A stretch of 64,000 nucleotides of DNA from Saprospiraceae bacterium. Its GTDB lineage: Bacteria > Bacteroidota > Bacteroidia > Chitinophagales > Saprospiraceae. Both the position numbers and the translations under genes were made by a program. Location of the stretch: positions 124,001 through 188,000 of the forward strand of contig JAHCHX010000001.1 of NCBI GenBank assembly GCA_026129545.1. Reading direction: 5' to 3'. Of this stretch, positions 27,001 through 39,206 are shown piece after piece. Position 1 is the stretch's first letter. Every line of letters starts with the position of its first letter. The notes beneath the pieces were generated by a model. The model made no database searches. It was not told the origin of the DNA and saw only the letters and a program-made list of their open reading frames with translations.

Positions 27001-28722
27001 ACCCCATCATATCAATGGAAGAAAAACGGCCTTGATGTCGGCACCAACTCGAATACCTACACCGACGCAGGTCTGGCCAACGGCGACCAAATCTCAGTGA
27101 CGATGACCTCAAGCGCCCCTTGCGCCAACCCGCTCACCGCCACATCGAACACCATCACGATGACGGTGAACGCGACAGTCACGCCGTCGGTCAGCATCAC
27201 CGCCAATCCCGGCAACACGATATGCTCCGGCACAAGCGTGACGTTCACGGCCATTCCGACGAACGGCGGTGCCACCCCATCATATCAGTGGAAGAAAAAC
27301 GGCCTTGATGTCGGCACCAACTCGAATACCTACACCGACGCAGGTCTGGCCAACGGCGACCAAATCTCGGTGGTGCTGACCTCAAGCGCCCCTTGCGCCA
27401 ACCCGCTCACCGCCACATCGAACACCATCACGATGACGGTGGCTAACAACGTCACGCCGTCGGTGCTCATCACCGTCGCTCCCAACGACACGATATGCTC
27501 CGGCACAAGCGTGACGTTCACGGCCATTCCGACCAACGGCGGCGCCACCCCATCATATCAGTGGAAGAAAAACGGCCTTGATGTCGGCACCAACTCGAAT
27601 ACCTACACCGACGCAGGTCTGGCCAACGGCGACCAAATCTCAGTGGTGCTGACCTCAAGCGCCCCTTGCGCCAACCCGCTCACCGCCACATCGAACACCA
27701 TCACGATGACGGTGAACGCGACAGTCACGCCGTCGGTCAGCATTACCGCCAATCCCGGCAACACGATATGCTCCGGCACGAGCGTGACGTTCACGGCCAT
27801 TCCGACCAACGGCGGCGCCACCCCATCATATCAATGGAAGAAAAACGGCCTTGATGTCGGCACCAACTCGAATACCTACACCGACGCAGGTCTGGCCAAC
27901 GGCGACCAAATCTCGGTGGTGCTGACCTCAAGCGCTCCCTGCGCCAACCCGCTCACCGCCACATCGAACACCATCACGATGACGGTGAACGCGCTGCCCA
28001 ATGTCACCTGCCCAGACAACCAGTCGGTTTGCGTGGACAACCTGCCTTTGGATTTGACGACGTTGGGCGCGCTGCCTGCTGGCGGCACGTTTAGTGGCAA
28101 TGGCGTGACCGGTACGAGTTACTCTGCTGCAGTAGGCACTACGAACACAGTAACTTATATTTACAATGATGGCACATGCTCCGTATCATGCACATTTAGC
28201 ATTACGGTTGAGAGTGGTGGTGCCCTAATGATTACCTGCCCAACGTCAGTATCCATCACTACGAGTGCGGGAGGTACAGGCGATTGTGAAGGTCAATACG
28301 AGTGGAACCACCCCATCCCAACGAGCGGTTGTGGCCCCATCGTATCCTACTTAGTGTCGTACCAGAACCCGGACGGGACGTACGACGGTCCTTACGACCT
28401 GTACCAGGTATACAGCGGGGGGATGTTCTCGTACGCGTCGCGGGACTTCGAGGTTGGGGAGTCCCTGGTTCGGTACTCGGTGGAGGACGGCAGCGGTGGC
28501 GTGGCGAAGTGCGAGTTCAAGGTTGTGGTGGTTGACGACGAGGCGCCGTATTTTTACGCGTGCCCCGGGGACGTGACGGTCTCGAACGACCCCGGGAAGT
28601 GCGGGGCGTACGTGAGCTGGGTCGTTCCCCACGCGGGCGACAACTGCGGTGTCGAGCGCATCAACCGCGTACAGCCCGGCACCGGGGAGTTTTTTGCTGA
28701 TAGGGGGCAGTTAGCACGATAA
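21062..28722 (+). CDS. Gene C, N-terminal part: giant cohesin-like/Ig-repeat surface protein (frameshifted)
   Basis: ATG 21062 is followed by a signal peptide (to about residue 45, ending KVAWAQ). Order: jelly-roll-like domain, Ig-like segment (from about 21790), first cohesin-like domain (22060-22490), Ig-like segment, four 91-residue Ig repeats (22733-23824), a second Ig plus cohesin-like block (23825-24736) nearly copying the first, twelve more Ig repeats (24737-28008), then a gene B-like segment and the first HYR domains (from about 28220, EAPYFYACPGDVTVSNDPGK). Frame breaks occur at about 26262-26280 (net -1), 26663 (net -4) and 26750 (+1), all inside repeats, and shift the frame to the one open until 28722. 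The protein almost certainly continues to 38988. It should be exported by T9SS, since the sorting domain lies at that far end. Confidence 0.82.
22261..22830 (+). repeat. 570-bp perfect direct repeat (copy 1; copy 2 at 24265-24834)
   Basis: Reading both stretches base by base gives an identical sequence 2004 bp apart. They cover the second half of a cohesin-like domain, an Ig-like segment and the start of a 91-residue Ig unit. The flanking bases 22260 and 22831 differ between the copies. Confidence 0.9.
22733..23824 (+). repeat. 4 tandem copies of a 273-bp (91-residue) Ig-like unit
   Basis: Units start at 22733, 23006, 23279 and 23552. Each carries SVSITANPGNTIC, TSVTFTAIPTNGGA and YQWKKNG, a fold of the Ig/PKD-like class common in Bacteroidota adhesins. 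These four are more diverged from one another than the twelve in the later array. Confidence 0.92.
24737..28008 (+). repeat. 12 tandem copies of the 273-bp Ig-like unit
   Basis: Units start at 24737, 25010, 25283, 25556, 25829, 26102, 26374, 26647, 26917, 27190, 27463 and 27736. The steps of 272 and 270 bp mark the frame-breaking indels. Two unit types alternate irregularly, one starting SVSITANPGN and one SVLITVAPND, joined by linkers NATV or ANNV. Confidence 0.93.
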
Positions 28723-31700
28723 GGTACAACGCGATAGACTAGGCGAGGGCGACGCCACGCCGTGCGAGGGAAGGTGACGGTGGCCGACTGGAGCGTCCGG
28801 ACATCGAGTGCCCGGATGCTCGGTGTACCTCCCGACGAACGAGGGGGCTGGCGCTGGCACCGGGTCTGTGGCAGCGACCTGAACGCGACGGCGACGGACA
28901 ACCGCCGGGACGGTTCGTCTGGAGCACAGTTACGTTCACTACCTTGAGGACAACCTGTACGACGCGGTGTTCGACCTCGGGATAACGAAGGTGACGTGGG
29001 CTGCGTCGACTACGCCGGGAACACGTCGGCTCGCACGGTGACGCTGGTGGTGGTGGACAAGGAGCACCTGTCGGTGCAGTCGTGCCCGCCGAGCGTGACG
29101 CTTCCGAGCGACGCCGGGATTGCGGGGCGGTTCACGCCTACGAGGCGCTGTTCTCGGACAACTGCGACGGGACGGGTCTGGCCGGGCGCGCTGATAGAGG
29201 GTCTTCCCTGGGCTCGCTGTTCCCGGTGGGGACGACGACGGTGGTGTGGCGGTACGTCGACGCGGCGGGCAACGACTTCGCGGGAGTGTCTGTTCGCGAG
29301 ACGGTGGAGGACGCCGAGTACCCGACGATAGCGTGCCTGACTGCCCATCGTGGTTGGGATAGACGGGAGCGTGCGAGCGGTAGCCTTGGGGCTCCTCTCG
29401 GCGAGCCCGGCGCTGGTCGCCAGCGCCTGTGCGGGGTGACGCTTCGTTACGAGGCGCCGGTGGGGAGGACAACAACTGCCCGAACGCGCTGACGGTGCTT
29501 CAGAGCGGCCTTGGGGGCGCCCCGAGCCACTACGCGTACGGTGGGATATACACGGAGACGTACAACGTTTACGACGCGAGCGGGAACGTGGCGACGTGCT
29601 CGTTCACGATACTGGTGGAGACCCCGTCGAGCCGACGATAACCTGCTCGGAGAGCGTGACGGTGCCGACGACCTTAAGCGCTTACCACGCGACGGTGAAT
29701 TACTCGTACCCGTACCACGGGGACAACTGCCCTGGGGTACTCGCTGACGTGCGCTGGCGGCCGAACAGCGGCTCGGCGTTCCCGGTCGGGGGCCCGGTGA
29801 CGGTTCGGTTCCGGGTGACGGACGACGCGGGCAACTCGGCGGAGTGCGAGTTCGCGGTGACGGTGGAGGACCGGGAGCGCCCGTTCACGTGGGCAGTGCC
29901 CGCCGCCGGTCGTCTCGGCCACGTCGAGCGACGGGTCGGGGGACTGCCTCGGGGCGGGCCCCGGACATGACGGCGCCTCTTTTGGCGACGGACAACTGCG
30001 GGTGACTGGGTGACGCAGGTCGCCGCTGGCCGGGCGCGTCCTCGGCGGGTCGCACGGGTCGAAGCAGTCGGTGACGTTCGTATCACGGACGCGGCCGGGA
30101 ACAACACAGTTCCCGCCAGTCGAAGGTGACGCTCGCGGACGACGAGCCGCCGTCGGTTGACTGCTCTGGCCTGACGGCGACGCTTTACGCGACGCCGGGC
30201 TTTGCGGTCACAGGCCCCTCGGGACGCGGTGAACCCGTCGTTCGCGGACAACTGCGGTGGGGCGAAGCGCCGCACGACTTTTGATGGCGCCCGCACCTGT
30301 TCACGCTGGAGGGCGGGGCCCTTTCCGGTGGGTCTGACGACGGTGTGGTGGGCGTCACTGACGCCGCCGGGAACACGACGGGCGCTGCGCGGCGACGTAC
30401 GAGGTGTGCTGGACACGGTGCCGCCGTGTTTTTGAACTGCCCGGAGTCTGAGACGCTGTCGAGCGACCCCGGGAAGTGCGGGGCTGCCGGTGTGGTGGTT
30501 GCCGCCGGTGGCGACGGACGACTGCGGCGCGACGGTGAGGCGTGCGGGCGCTTCCTGCGCCGGGCTCGTACTCGAGGTTGACGAGCCTTACCTGATAGCC
30601 TGCCGAGGCCACGGACGCGAGCGGGAAACGTCCGACGCTCGTGGACGATAACGATACGGTGACCGGAGCGGCCGGACATCGAGTGCCCGCTGGGTCTTCA
30701 GGTGGTCGGGACGAACGACGGGTGCTCGCACTGGGTGTTCGGGGACTACCCGGACGCGACGGCGACGGACAACTGCCGGGCGACGCAGCCCGGCTGGGGC
30801 ACTTTTACGGACGCACTACCTCGACAACACGCTGTACGACGCGGTGTTCGATTTGGGGATAACGAAGGTGACGTGGACGGCGACGTGACCATCACGGCAA
30901 CACGGCGACGTGCGTGGTGAAGATAGTGGTGGTGGACGACGCCCCGCCGACGGTGAGGCTGTGCCCCGACGCCATCGCGCTGACAGCGACCCGGGCGTAT
31001 GCGGCGGAGGTTCACTACACGGTTCGTTTCCGCGACAACTGCGACAGCGACGAGCGGGCTGCCGGATGGAGATGTACCTGAACCAGGGCTGGAGTCCGGC
31101 TCGGTGTTCCCGGTGGGGACGACGGTGGTGGTCTGGCGGTACTACGACGCGGCGGCAACGGCTTCGCCGAGTGCCCGTTCGAGGAGGGTGAGCGACGTGA
31201 GAATCTGACGATAGCGTGCCCGACGGACATCGTGGTCGGGATTGACGGGAGCCTGAGCGGCGGTGTCGGCAACCCCGCCGGCGAGCCCGGCGCTCGTCGC
31301 CAGCGAAACTCCTGCGGCGTGACCCTTCGGTACACCCCCGCCGGCGGGGGCGGACAACTGCCCCAACCCGCTGACGGTTCTGACCAGCGGCCTTACCACG
31401 CCGAACTACTACGGGTACGGCGGCGTGTACACTGAGGCGTACAAGGTGACGGACGCGAGCGGCAACACGGCGGCGTGCTCGTTCACGGTGACGGTGCTGA
31501 CCCGGTCGGCCGACCATCACCTCGCCCGTCGAACACGACGGTCGACAACAACGCCGGGCTGTGCGGCGCCCTACGTGACCTACTCGTTCCTGCATATTTG
31601 GGGACAATCACCGGGCTACTCGCTGACCCTTCTGGAGGGCCGAACAGCGGGGATCTCTTCGACGCCGGCGCCACGACGGCGTTCGAGGTGAGCGACGACG

Positions 31701-34700
31701 CGGGCAACGCCGTGGCGTGCTCCTTCACTTGTGACGGTGCTCGACGTGGAGAAGCCCGTCATCGCGACCTGCCCCGCCGACCGCGCGGTGCCGACCTCGT
31801 CGAACGGCGAGGGCGACTGCACGGGCTTGGTGCCCGACCTCGTCCCGGAGGTGGTGGCCGCCGACAACTGCGGCATCGCCGCAGTATCGCCCAGTCCGGC
31901 GGCCGGCACTTCTTTTCGGCGTGGCGCACGGCGACAAGATATTCGTGACGATTGTCGCACCGACATTTATGGCAACGTCGAGACCTGCAAGGTCAGCTTC
32001 ACGCTGCTGACGACGAAACCCGACGATAGACTGCTCCGCCATCCCGACGCGCTGGACAACACGCCGCAGTACTGCCACTACTTCGTGGCGGCCTGAGCTC
32101 GGAGCCCGCCCACGACGACAACTGCGCCCGGTCGTCCTTGACCAACAGCCTGACGGGCAACCACACGCCTGGGCACGCCGCTCCCGGTCGGCTCGACGAC
32201 GGTCACGGAAGGCGACGGACGTGCCGGCAACATGGCTGCCCTGCTCGGTGACCTACGTGGTGACCGACTCGGAGCCGCCGGTGGCGATGTGCCGCGGCTT
32301 CAGATAGACGTGGTGCTCGACGGCGACGGGCCTGTTGCTGACGGTGGCGGCGAACAACGACAGCCAGGACAACTGGGTGCCTCGTCGCGCAAGGAGATCA
32401 GCCGCGGCGGCGCGTTCGGGCAGTTTGTCTACTTCTCCTGCGCCGACATATTGCCCTCAACGGGCTGCTCGACGTGATACTGGAAGTGGAGACCACGGCA
32501 ACATCGCCCGCTGCACGACGCAGGTGGCGGTGCTCGACCTGACCCCGGTCATCACCTGCCCCAACGGGGGTGAGACGGTGACGAATCTGGCCGCCTGCAC
32601 GGCCATCGTCAACGGCATCGGCCTCCAGTACGCGTACGACAACTGCCCGGTGACGATAGCGTACGAGATATCCGGGGCGACCACAAAATCCGGCAATCGG
32701 CGACGCCTCGGGCACGGTGTTCAACAAGGGCGCCTCCGTGGTGACGTACACAGTGGTGGACGAGAGCGGGCACCCGCAGTTTGCTCCTTCGACGTGGAGG
32801 TGTACGACGAGGAGCCCCGATCGTCGACTGCTCGAACATCGCCAACCCGGGTTCCGCCCGAACAACCCCCGACCAGTGCCGTACACGGTCGTCGGCATCG
32901 AGTTCGACCCGGCCTCGTTCTCCGACAACCGCCCCGGCGCGACGATTAAGAACAGCCACAACAGCTCGCCGAGCCTCGCCGGGCGCCGAGTTCCCCGTCG
33001 GCACGACCACCGTCATCTGGACGGTGACCGACGCGAGCGGCAAACACACCGCGACCTGCTCGGAGCAAAGGGAAAATCGAGGACGCGCAATGCGTCGACC
33101 ATCACCTGCCCGACGGCGGGCGCGACGGCGTTCGTGAACGACCCCGGGCAGTGCTCGAGAACGATTTGAGCGGCATCCTCGACCCGGCGTTCGCTGACAA
33201 CCGCCCCGGCGCGAGGATATCGCATCAGTTACGTGACCGCGCCCAACCCGTGGACGCTCGCCGGGGCGACCTTCCCGGTCGGCAACACGGGAAGTCTCCC
33301 GGACGGTGACGACAAGGCCGGCAACACGGCCTCCCTGCTCGATCGTCGTGTCGTGGTGACCGACGCTGAGGCGCCCAAGTTCGCCAACTGCCCGGTCTCG
33401 ATGGTGATGGTGGGCAACGACGCCGACAAGTGCTCGGCGAGCTTCAACTGGCCCATCCCGGTGGCGACGGACAACTGCGGCATATCGTCCAGCCCAGACG
33501 GGCGGCCTCCGGCGAACGGCTCCGACGTTCCGGTGTCGCCCTCCCCGCTGACGGTGACGTACACGGCGACGGACGTGCACGGCAACACGGCGGCCTGCTC
33601 GTTCCGTGCTGGTGGTCGACACCCAGAAGCCGGAGTTCGACGCGGACATCACGATGCCCGCGGACATCACGGTGGAGTGCGACGCGATCCCGACGAGCCT
33701 GCGTGTTCATGGGCAACGCCTGGGCTGATACGCGCTGCCGCTGGACAACGGCGACGTGAGCGACAACTGCACGGCCCGGGGACCGGGGTCATAGGGGTTC
33801 ACCGAGACCAGCACGAAGTGCGCCGACCCCGCGCAGTGCTGCTTCTGGCTGTTACTCCATCACGCGGACGTGGACGGTGACGGACGCTGCGGGCACGCGC
33901 GTGCACACGCAGGTCATCACGGTGGTCGACACCACTCCCGCCGTGGCCAAGTGCAAGAACGTCACGGCGACGCCCGCACAGCCCGGGGTCGCGACCGTCA
34001 CGGGCGCGGGCATCAACGACGGCTCGACGGGACAACCGCGCTGCGCCGCAACACCTGACGTATCAGGCCGTCCCGGGCACGCTCGGGTGCACGACCTTGG
34101 GGCCGAACGACGTGACGTTGGTCGTCACTGACCCGTGCGGCAACAGCGGGACGTGCACGGCCGTGGTGACGGTTGTCGAGGGCATCGGCAAGTGCGTGTC
34201 TCGGAGTACGACCTTGCGAGGTCGGTGAAGTGCGAGTGCCTGAACAACGCCACGACGCTCGACAACGGGCAGTTCCGGGAGGTCGTTCAGATATGGGCGC
34301 TGGAGTGGCAGACCTCGACGCTGACGGCGAACCAGGGCTGTACCGCCGAACAGCCCGGCGCCTCGCCTCCCCGGTGCCCTTCCGGTGGGCACCGTCCTGT
34401 GATGGGCAGCGCCGACGGCCCGACAACAACGGCAACGGGGCGGTCGACGAGGCCGATGAGATGGTGTACTACACGCTTCGCGGCGTTCACGTCGACGGCG
34501 TGGGGTACACTGATCACGGTGAAGAACGCAGGGCCAGTCCCTGACGATATCTAAGTTAAGTGCTACTACCCGACGCCGGTGTTCCTGGAACCCGACGACC
34601 CGTTCTGCCTGAGCACGCCGCCGTTCCAGATACAGGTGGGCGAGAACTACGGCGCTCCGGCACGGTGATCGCTGATCACGGTGAACGGGGTGGCGACGGG

Positions 34701-37700
34701 GACGTTCAACGCCGCGTCGCTGGGCATCGGCTCGCACAAGGTGGCGGCGACGTTCGACGTGGACGGCCACGCCGTTCATCCGGGTGAACGGCCGTGGTGA
34801 GCGGCAGCGAGCTGGCGGCGCTCGCCGACCCCGGCTGCCAGCAGATGATAATGAAGTTCGTGCAGGTGGTGGGCACGCCGCCAGCGTGGTGTGCAACGAC
34901 CTGCTGCACGTGTCGCTGGCCCGACTGCGTCAAGGCGCTGAGCCCGGACGACGTTGAGGGCAGCCATTTCTGCTACGACGACTACAAGGTCGTGGAGCCT
35001 GACAAGGTGCCGCCGTACGGCAACGTCGTGGGTGCCTGCCGTGCTGAACGCCGACGACATCGGCAAGACGTACGCCTACCGGGTGGTGCAATCTGCTTGG
35101 CGGCAACGTGTGCTGGGCAGCGTGAAGGTGGAGGACAGCTTCCCGCCGGCGGCGTGCCCTGCTGACGTGTCGATACTGTGCACCCAGACGAGGACAACTC
35201 GTCGCTGACGGGGGCTCGACGTGGTAGGACTGCTCGGCGGCGCTGTCGCGCCAGACGACTACGTCCAGTACTCGTGCTCCGAGAACCCCGCGGTGCTGAC
35301 GGGTGCTTCTGACGTGGGTGGTTACGGACGCGTGGGGAACTCGACGTGCCTCCGTGTCATAGACAGCTTCGCGGCAAGGTATCCTGTGTGACGTTCCCGG
35401 CGGACGCTGAGTACGCCTGTGACGCCCTTCCGTCGAGCCCTCCGCCTCCGGCGGTGACGGGCTGGCCGCGCGTCGGCGGCACGCCGATCACGACGGACGG
35501 CAGCGGCGCCTGCGGGCCGTCGGTGAGCCACACCGACGAGCAGGCGGCGGTGTGCCCCGGCTCTTACAAGATAATCAGGACGTGGAAGATAACGGACTGG
35601 TGCACGGCGGGGCGCTGGAGAGCGTGACGCACGCAGTACGTCAAGGTGCTGGACGCCGCCGACGATAGACTTCTCGAACTTCGCGTACGACGCGGCGCAC
35701 GGGTGGTACGTGATAAATGCGGCGAGCCAGCACAACGCGGCAAACGGTCCGCACGCTGCCTCCGCCCAGACGGCACGCGCGACTGCAGGTTAAGATCCAC
35801 CACACCGCCGGCGTAAAAGGCAGACGGCATCTGATAATGGCGCGGCTTTGCGGCAAGATAAGACAAAGTACTCGTGGAGGACCAGTGCGGGAACATCACG
35901 GATGGGACGATCACGGTGAGCGTGGAGGACGTGGCTCCGTCGGTGGCGTGCACGCAGTTCACGCAGGTGGCGCTGGGCGCCGGGCAAGTCGCGCCAGAAC
36001 GCCTCGACGTTCGCAATCAGGGGACGGGACAACTGCTGCCTGGACTGTTTCCGAGGTCAGGCGGATGAGCGGTGATGCGCGACGGCTCGCCGGACGACTT
36101 CGCCGACGGTGGAGTTCTGCTGCTCAACGCCGTGGTCACGGTGACGGTGGTGTTCCGGGCGTGGACTTCGCAACAAGAACCACAACGACTGCATGGTTCG
36201 GGTGCTGGTGAGGACGAAGATCAAGCCGTGCGACGCGCCGCGAGCGTGACGGTGTCGTGCGAGTCGTTCGACCCGAGCCTATGGGCGTACGGCCGCCACG
36301 GGCGCCGACAACTGCTGCCCGACACGTGATGGAGGCGCGGAACCTGTCGCTGTTCGACACGCTGTGCAACCGGGGACGATCACGCGACGTTCCGGCGCTG
36401 GACTGCGCGGGCAACTCCGCGCAGTGCACGCAGCGGGTGACGGTGACGTACGAGCAGGACTACTGGGTGCGTTCAACGACGCCATCGTGACGCAGTGCGA
36501 CGGGATTGGCACCGAAGCGGCGCGGCCGACGTTCGCCGGCGCCCGTGACTGCGAGCCGCTGGGCAAGCCGTTCGAGGATCAGGGTGTTCACGGTGGTTCC
36601 GGACGCGTGCTTCAAGATACAGAGCGGACGTGACCATCATCAACCGGTGCACCACAACCTGAACGGGGGTGCGTGACGGTGCCGAACCCGGAGCCGAACG
36701 CGACGGCGAACTCGCAGAACCTGACGTGGGCCCGACGGTTTCGCCGTGCGGCACGCCCGCCCCGTGGGCGCCGACGAGCGTGGCTGTCGCCCCGGCCAGC
36801 GCCGACGAACTTCTGCACGTTCTTGGTCCGCGACGGCGAACTGCTACCGGTACAAGTGATCATCAAGATAATAGACAACCAGAAGCCTCGTCTTCGCCTC
36901 GTGCCCGCCTCCCGGTTGAGTACTGCGACCTGTCGGCGAACGACCTGCTGCTGTGGAACCAGTCGTACTGGTGGGACGGGGTGTCGCAGTAATGACCTTG
37001 CGAGGGCGACGCGCCGCTGAGCGTGACGGCGACGGATCTGTGCTCCGGCCCGAACGTGAGCGTCACGTTCCTGCTGTTCCTCGACCTTGACGGCGACGGA
37101 CGATGGAGACGGTGGTGTCGAGCAACAACCCGCCGCCCCGGCACGGTGAGCCACAACAACCTGAACACGCCGAACTACAGCTGGCGGCACGCCGCGGGTG
37201 TTTCGACGGCCGCCGGTGCCGCCGCGCAGACATACCGTGGGCGGTGCACCAGTCGGTGTCTGGGACGAGCCGGACGGCGCCGGTGCAGTGGAAGACGCAG
37301 GCGTGCTTCGCCGACGCCGCCAACCCGCTGGGGCTGCCGGGCGTGGGTCCCGCGCTCGCCCCACGGGACGCGCACAAGATAAAGTGGACGGTGAGCGACG
37401 GCTGCGGCAACGAGGAGACGCGAGTACATCGCCTGTGGTGAGGGACTGCAGGCGCCTCCCCGACGGTGGTGTGCCTGCACGGGCTGTCGGCGAACATCAT
37501 GCCGACGGGCATGCTCACGCTGTGGGCGCCCGACTTTTGCAGTACGGCGAGGACAACCGCGCCGCCGTCGAGCCTGTTGAGGTACGGTCCGCAAGGCCGG
37601 CCAGGCACGGGCTTCCCGGTCGACGCGCAGGGCAAACCCTGTCACGCCGGTGACGTTCACCTGCGCGGAGTTGGGCGAGCAGGCGTGGTTTCGTGGGCGC

Positions 37701-38988
37701 AGGATCTGGCGGGCAACGCCGACTTCTGCCGACGTACTCGACGTGCAGGACAACGTGCGGGCAACTGGCAGTCCCGGGCGACAAGGCGACGGCAGGCCGC
37801 CGGCTGAAGACGGAGTCCGGCGCCGGGTTGGAGGACGCCCCGGTGCAGCCTGGTGTCCGGCGCGTCGTCGCAGGCGCTGTCGAGCGTGACGCGCAGGGCG
37901 CGTACGCCTTCCCTGGGCGCGGCCCCGCTGGGCGGCAAGCTACACGGTGGTGACGCCGCGAAGGACGACAACCCGCTCAACGGGTGTCGACGCACGACCC
38001 GGTGCTCATCTCGCGGCACATCCCGCCTCGAGCCCGAGCAGCCCGTACAGGATGATAGCGGCGGACGCGAACAAGTCGGGCCCATCACGACGTTCGACGT
38101 CGTGGAGCTGCGCAGCTTCGATACTGGGGCTGTACGACGAGCTGCCGAACAACACCTCCCGGAGGTTCGTGGACAAGTCGTTCGCGTTCCCCAACCCCAA
38201 CCCTTCCAGACGCAGTTCCCCGAGACGGTGTCCGCCGCCGACGTGCAGGGCACCACCTGTCGGACGACTTCGTGGCGGTGAAGGTGGGCGACGAACGGCA
38301 CGGCCATACCGGAGCCAAGTTGCACGTGCGGCGATTAATCGTCGTCGGGCGCGCTGCTGTTCGACGTGGACGACCGCGAGTTGGCGCGCGGGCGAGCCGC
38401 GACCGTGACGTTCCGCGCCGCCGAGCCGCCAAGGCAGGGCTGGCAGTTCACGCTGGCCTGTCGGGCCTCGAGGTGGCCTCCATCGAGGAGGGCGAGCGGG
38501 TGAGGGCGCCGAACTTCGGCGTGTTCGCCGCTGACCACGTCTGTTGACCTCGCGATTCGAGGCGGGCGAGTTCTCGGTGACGTTCCGCGCCGCGAGGCCG
38601 CCGCCTGAGCGAGATGCTGGGCGTCGAGCCGCATCACGCGGGCGGAGGCCTACTCGCCGCGTCGGGCGACCTGCATGGGGTGGCGCTGCGCTTCAACGGC
38701 GCGGGCGGCCCCACCGTCGCCGGCGTCGGCTTCGAGCTGTACCAGAACCAGCCCAACCCGTTCGTGAACAAGACGCTCATCGGCTTCCACCTGCCGGAGG
38801 CAACGGACGCCACGCTGACGGTGTTCGACGAGAGCGGCCGCCTGCTGTTCACCCAGAAAGGCTCGTTCGCCAGGGGCCACAACGCCATCGCCGTCGACCG
38901 CGCCCTGCTGGGCGCCGGCGGCCTGATGTACTACAGGCTCGAGACCGCGACCGACTCGGAGACGAGGAAGATGATCCAGGCGAGGTAA
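28723..38988 (+). pseudogene. Gene C, C-terminal part: HYR-domain region with pervasive frameshifts, ending in a T9SS sorting domain
   Basis: Coding content is obvious but jumps between the three + frames every 50-150 bases through single-base gains and losses. Pieces read as HYR domains (for example SCPPSVTLPSDAGIAG near 29080 and VTDDAGNSAECEFAVTVEDR near 29815). Later pieces match the minus-strand proteins I and J: VPNPEPNATAN near 36680, IIKIIDNQKP near 36860 and IDFSNFAYDAAH near 35670. Near the end come a dockerin-like stretch (IAADANKS, 38055), a cohesin-like remnant (38300-38600) and an intact sorting domain from about 38614 (GFELYQNQPNPFVNKTLIGF to RKMIQAR, stop 38986-38988). It is more likely one gene with uncorrected sequence errors than a dead gene: third positions stay G/C-rich and the stops arise from the shifts. 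Repaired, gene C would be close to 6,000 residues. Confidence 0.75.
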
Positions 38989-39044
38989 GCGCCCGCAGGG
39001 GCGACGCCCCCGCAAAGGCGCCGCTTCCCGTCGGAACAACTCAA

Positions 39045-39074
39045 GCGCCCCGCCCGAGCATTCGGGCGGGGCGC
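39045..39074 (+). terminator. Strong GC-rich hairpin after gene C
   Basis: The 13-bp perfect stem gcgccccgcccga/tcgggcggggcgc has a GCAT loop. It lies 56 bases after the gene C stop. There is no long T run, only cttcgttggggg, so efficiency is uncertain. Confidence 0.6.
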
Positions 39075-39165
39075 CTTCGTTGGGGGAGGAGGGGGTATGA
39101 ATACGAAAATGCCAGTTTCCTCAAAAATTGCAAACACCCGACACCGCCAAGTCTGTTTGATGCCT

Positions 39166-39173
39166 TAGGTTTG
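39166..39173 (+). promoter_or_regulatory. Candidate Bacteroidota -7 box (TAGGTTTG) for gene D
   Basis: TAGGTTTG fits the Bacteroidota -7 consensus TAnnTTTG and ends 33 bases before ATG 39207. No clear -33 TTTG is seen at the usual spacing, so this is tentative. Confidence 0.35.
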
Positions 39174-39206
39174 CTGATTGTTTTGTTTCACTATATTTTT
39201 ATTTGG

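Noticed and set aside
28723..38613. The many short separate frames as independent genes
   Set aside because: They are pieces of one HYR protein divided by small indels; domain order is continuous across frames.
38544..39206. An N-terminal extension of gene D by 221 codons
   Set aside because: It overlaps the sorting domain of gene C in another frame and precedes a clear signal peptide at 39207.
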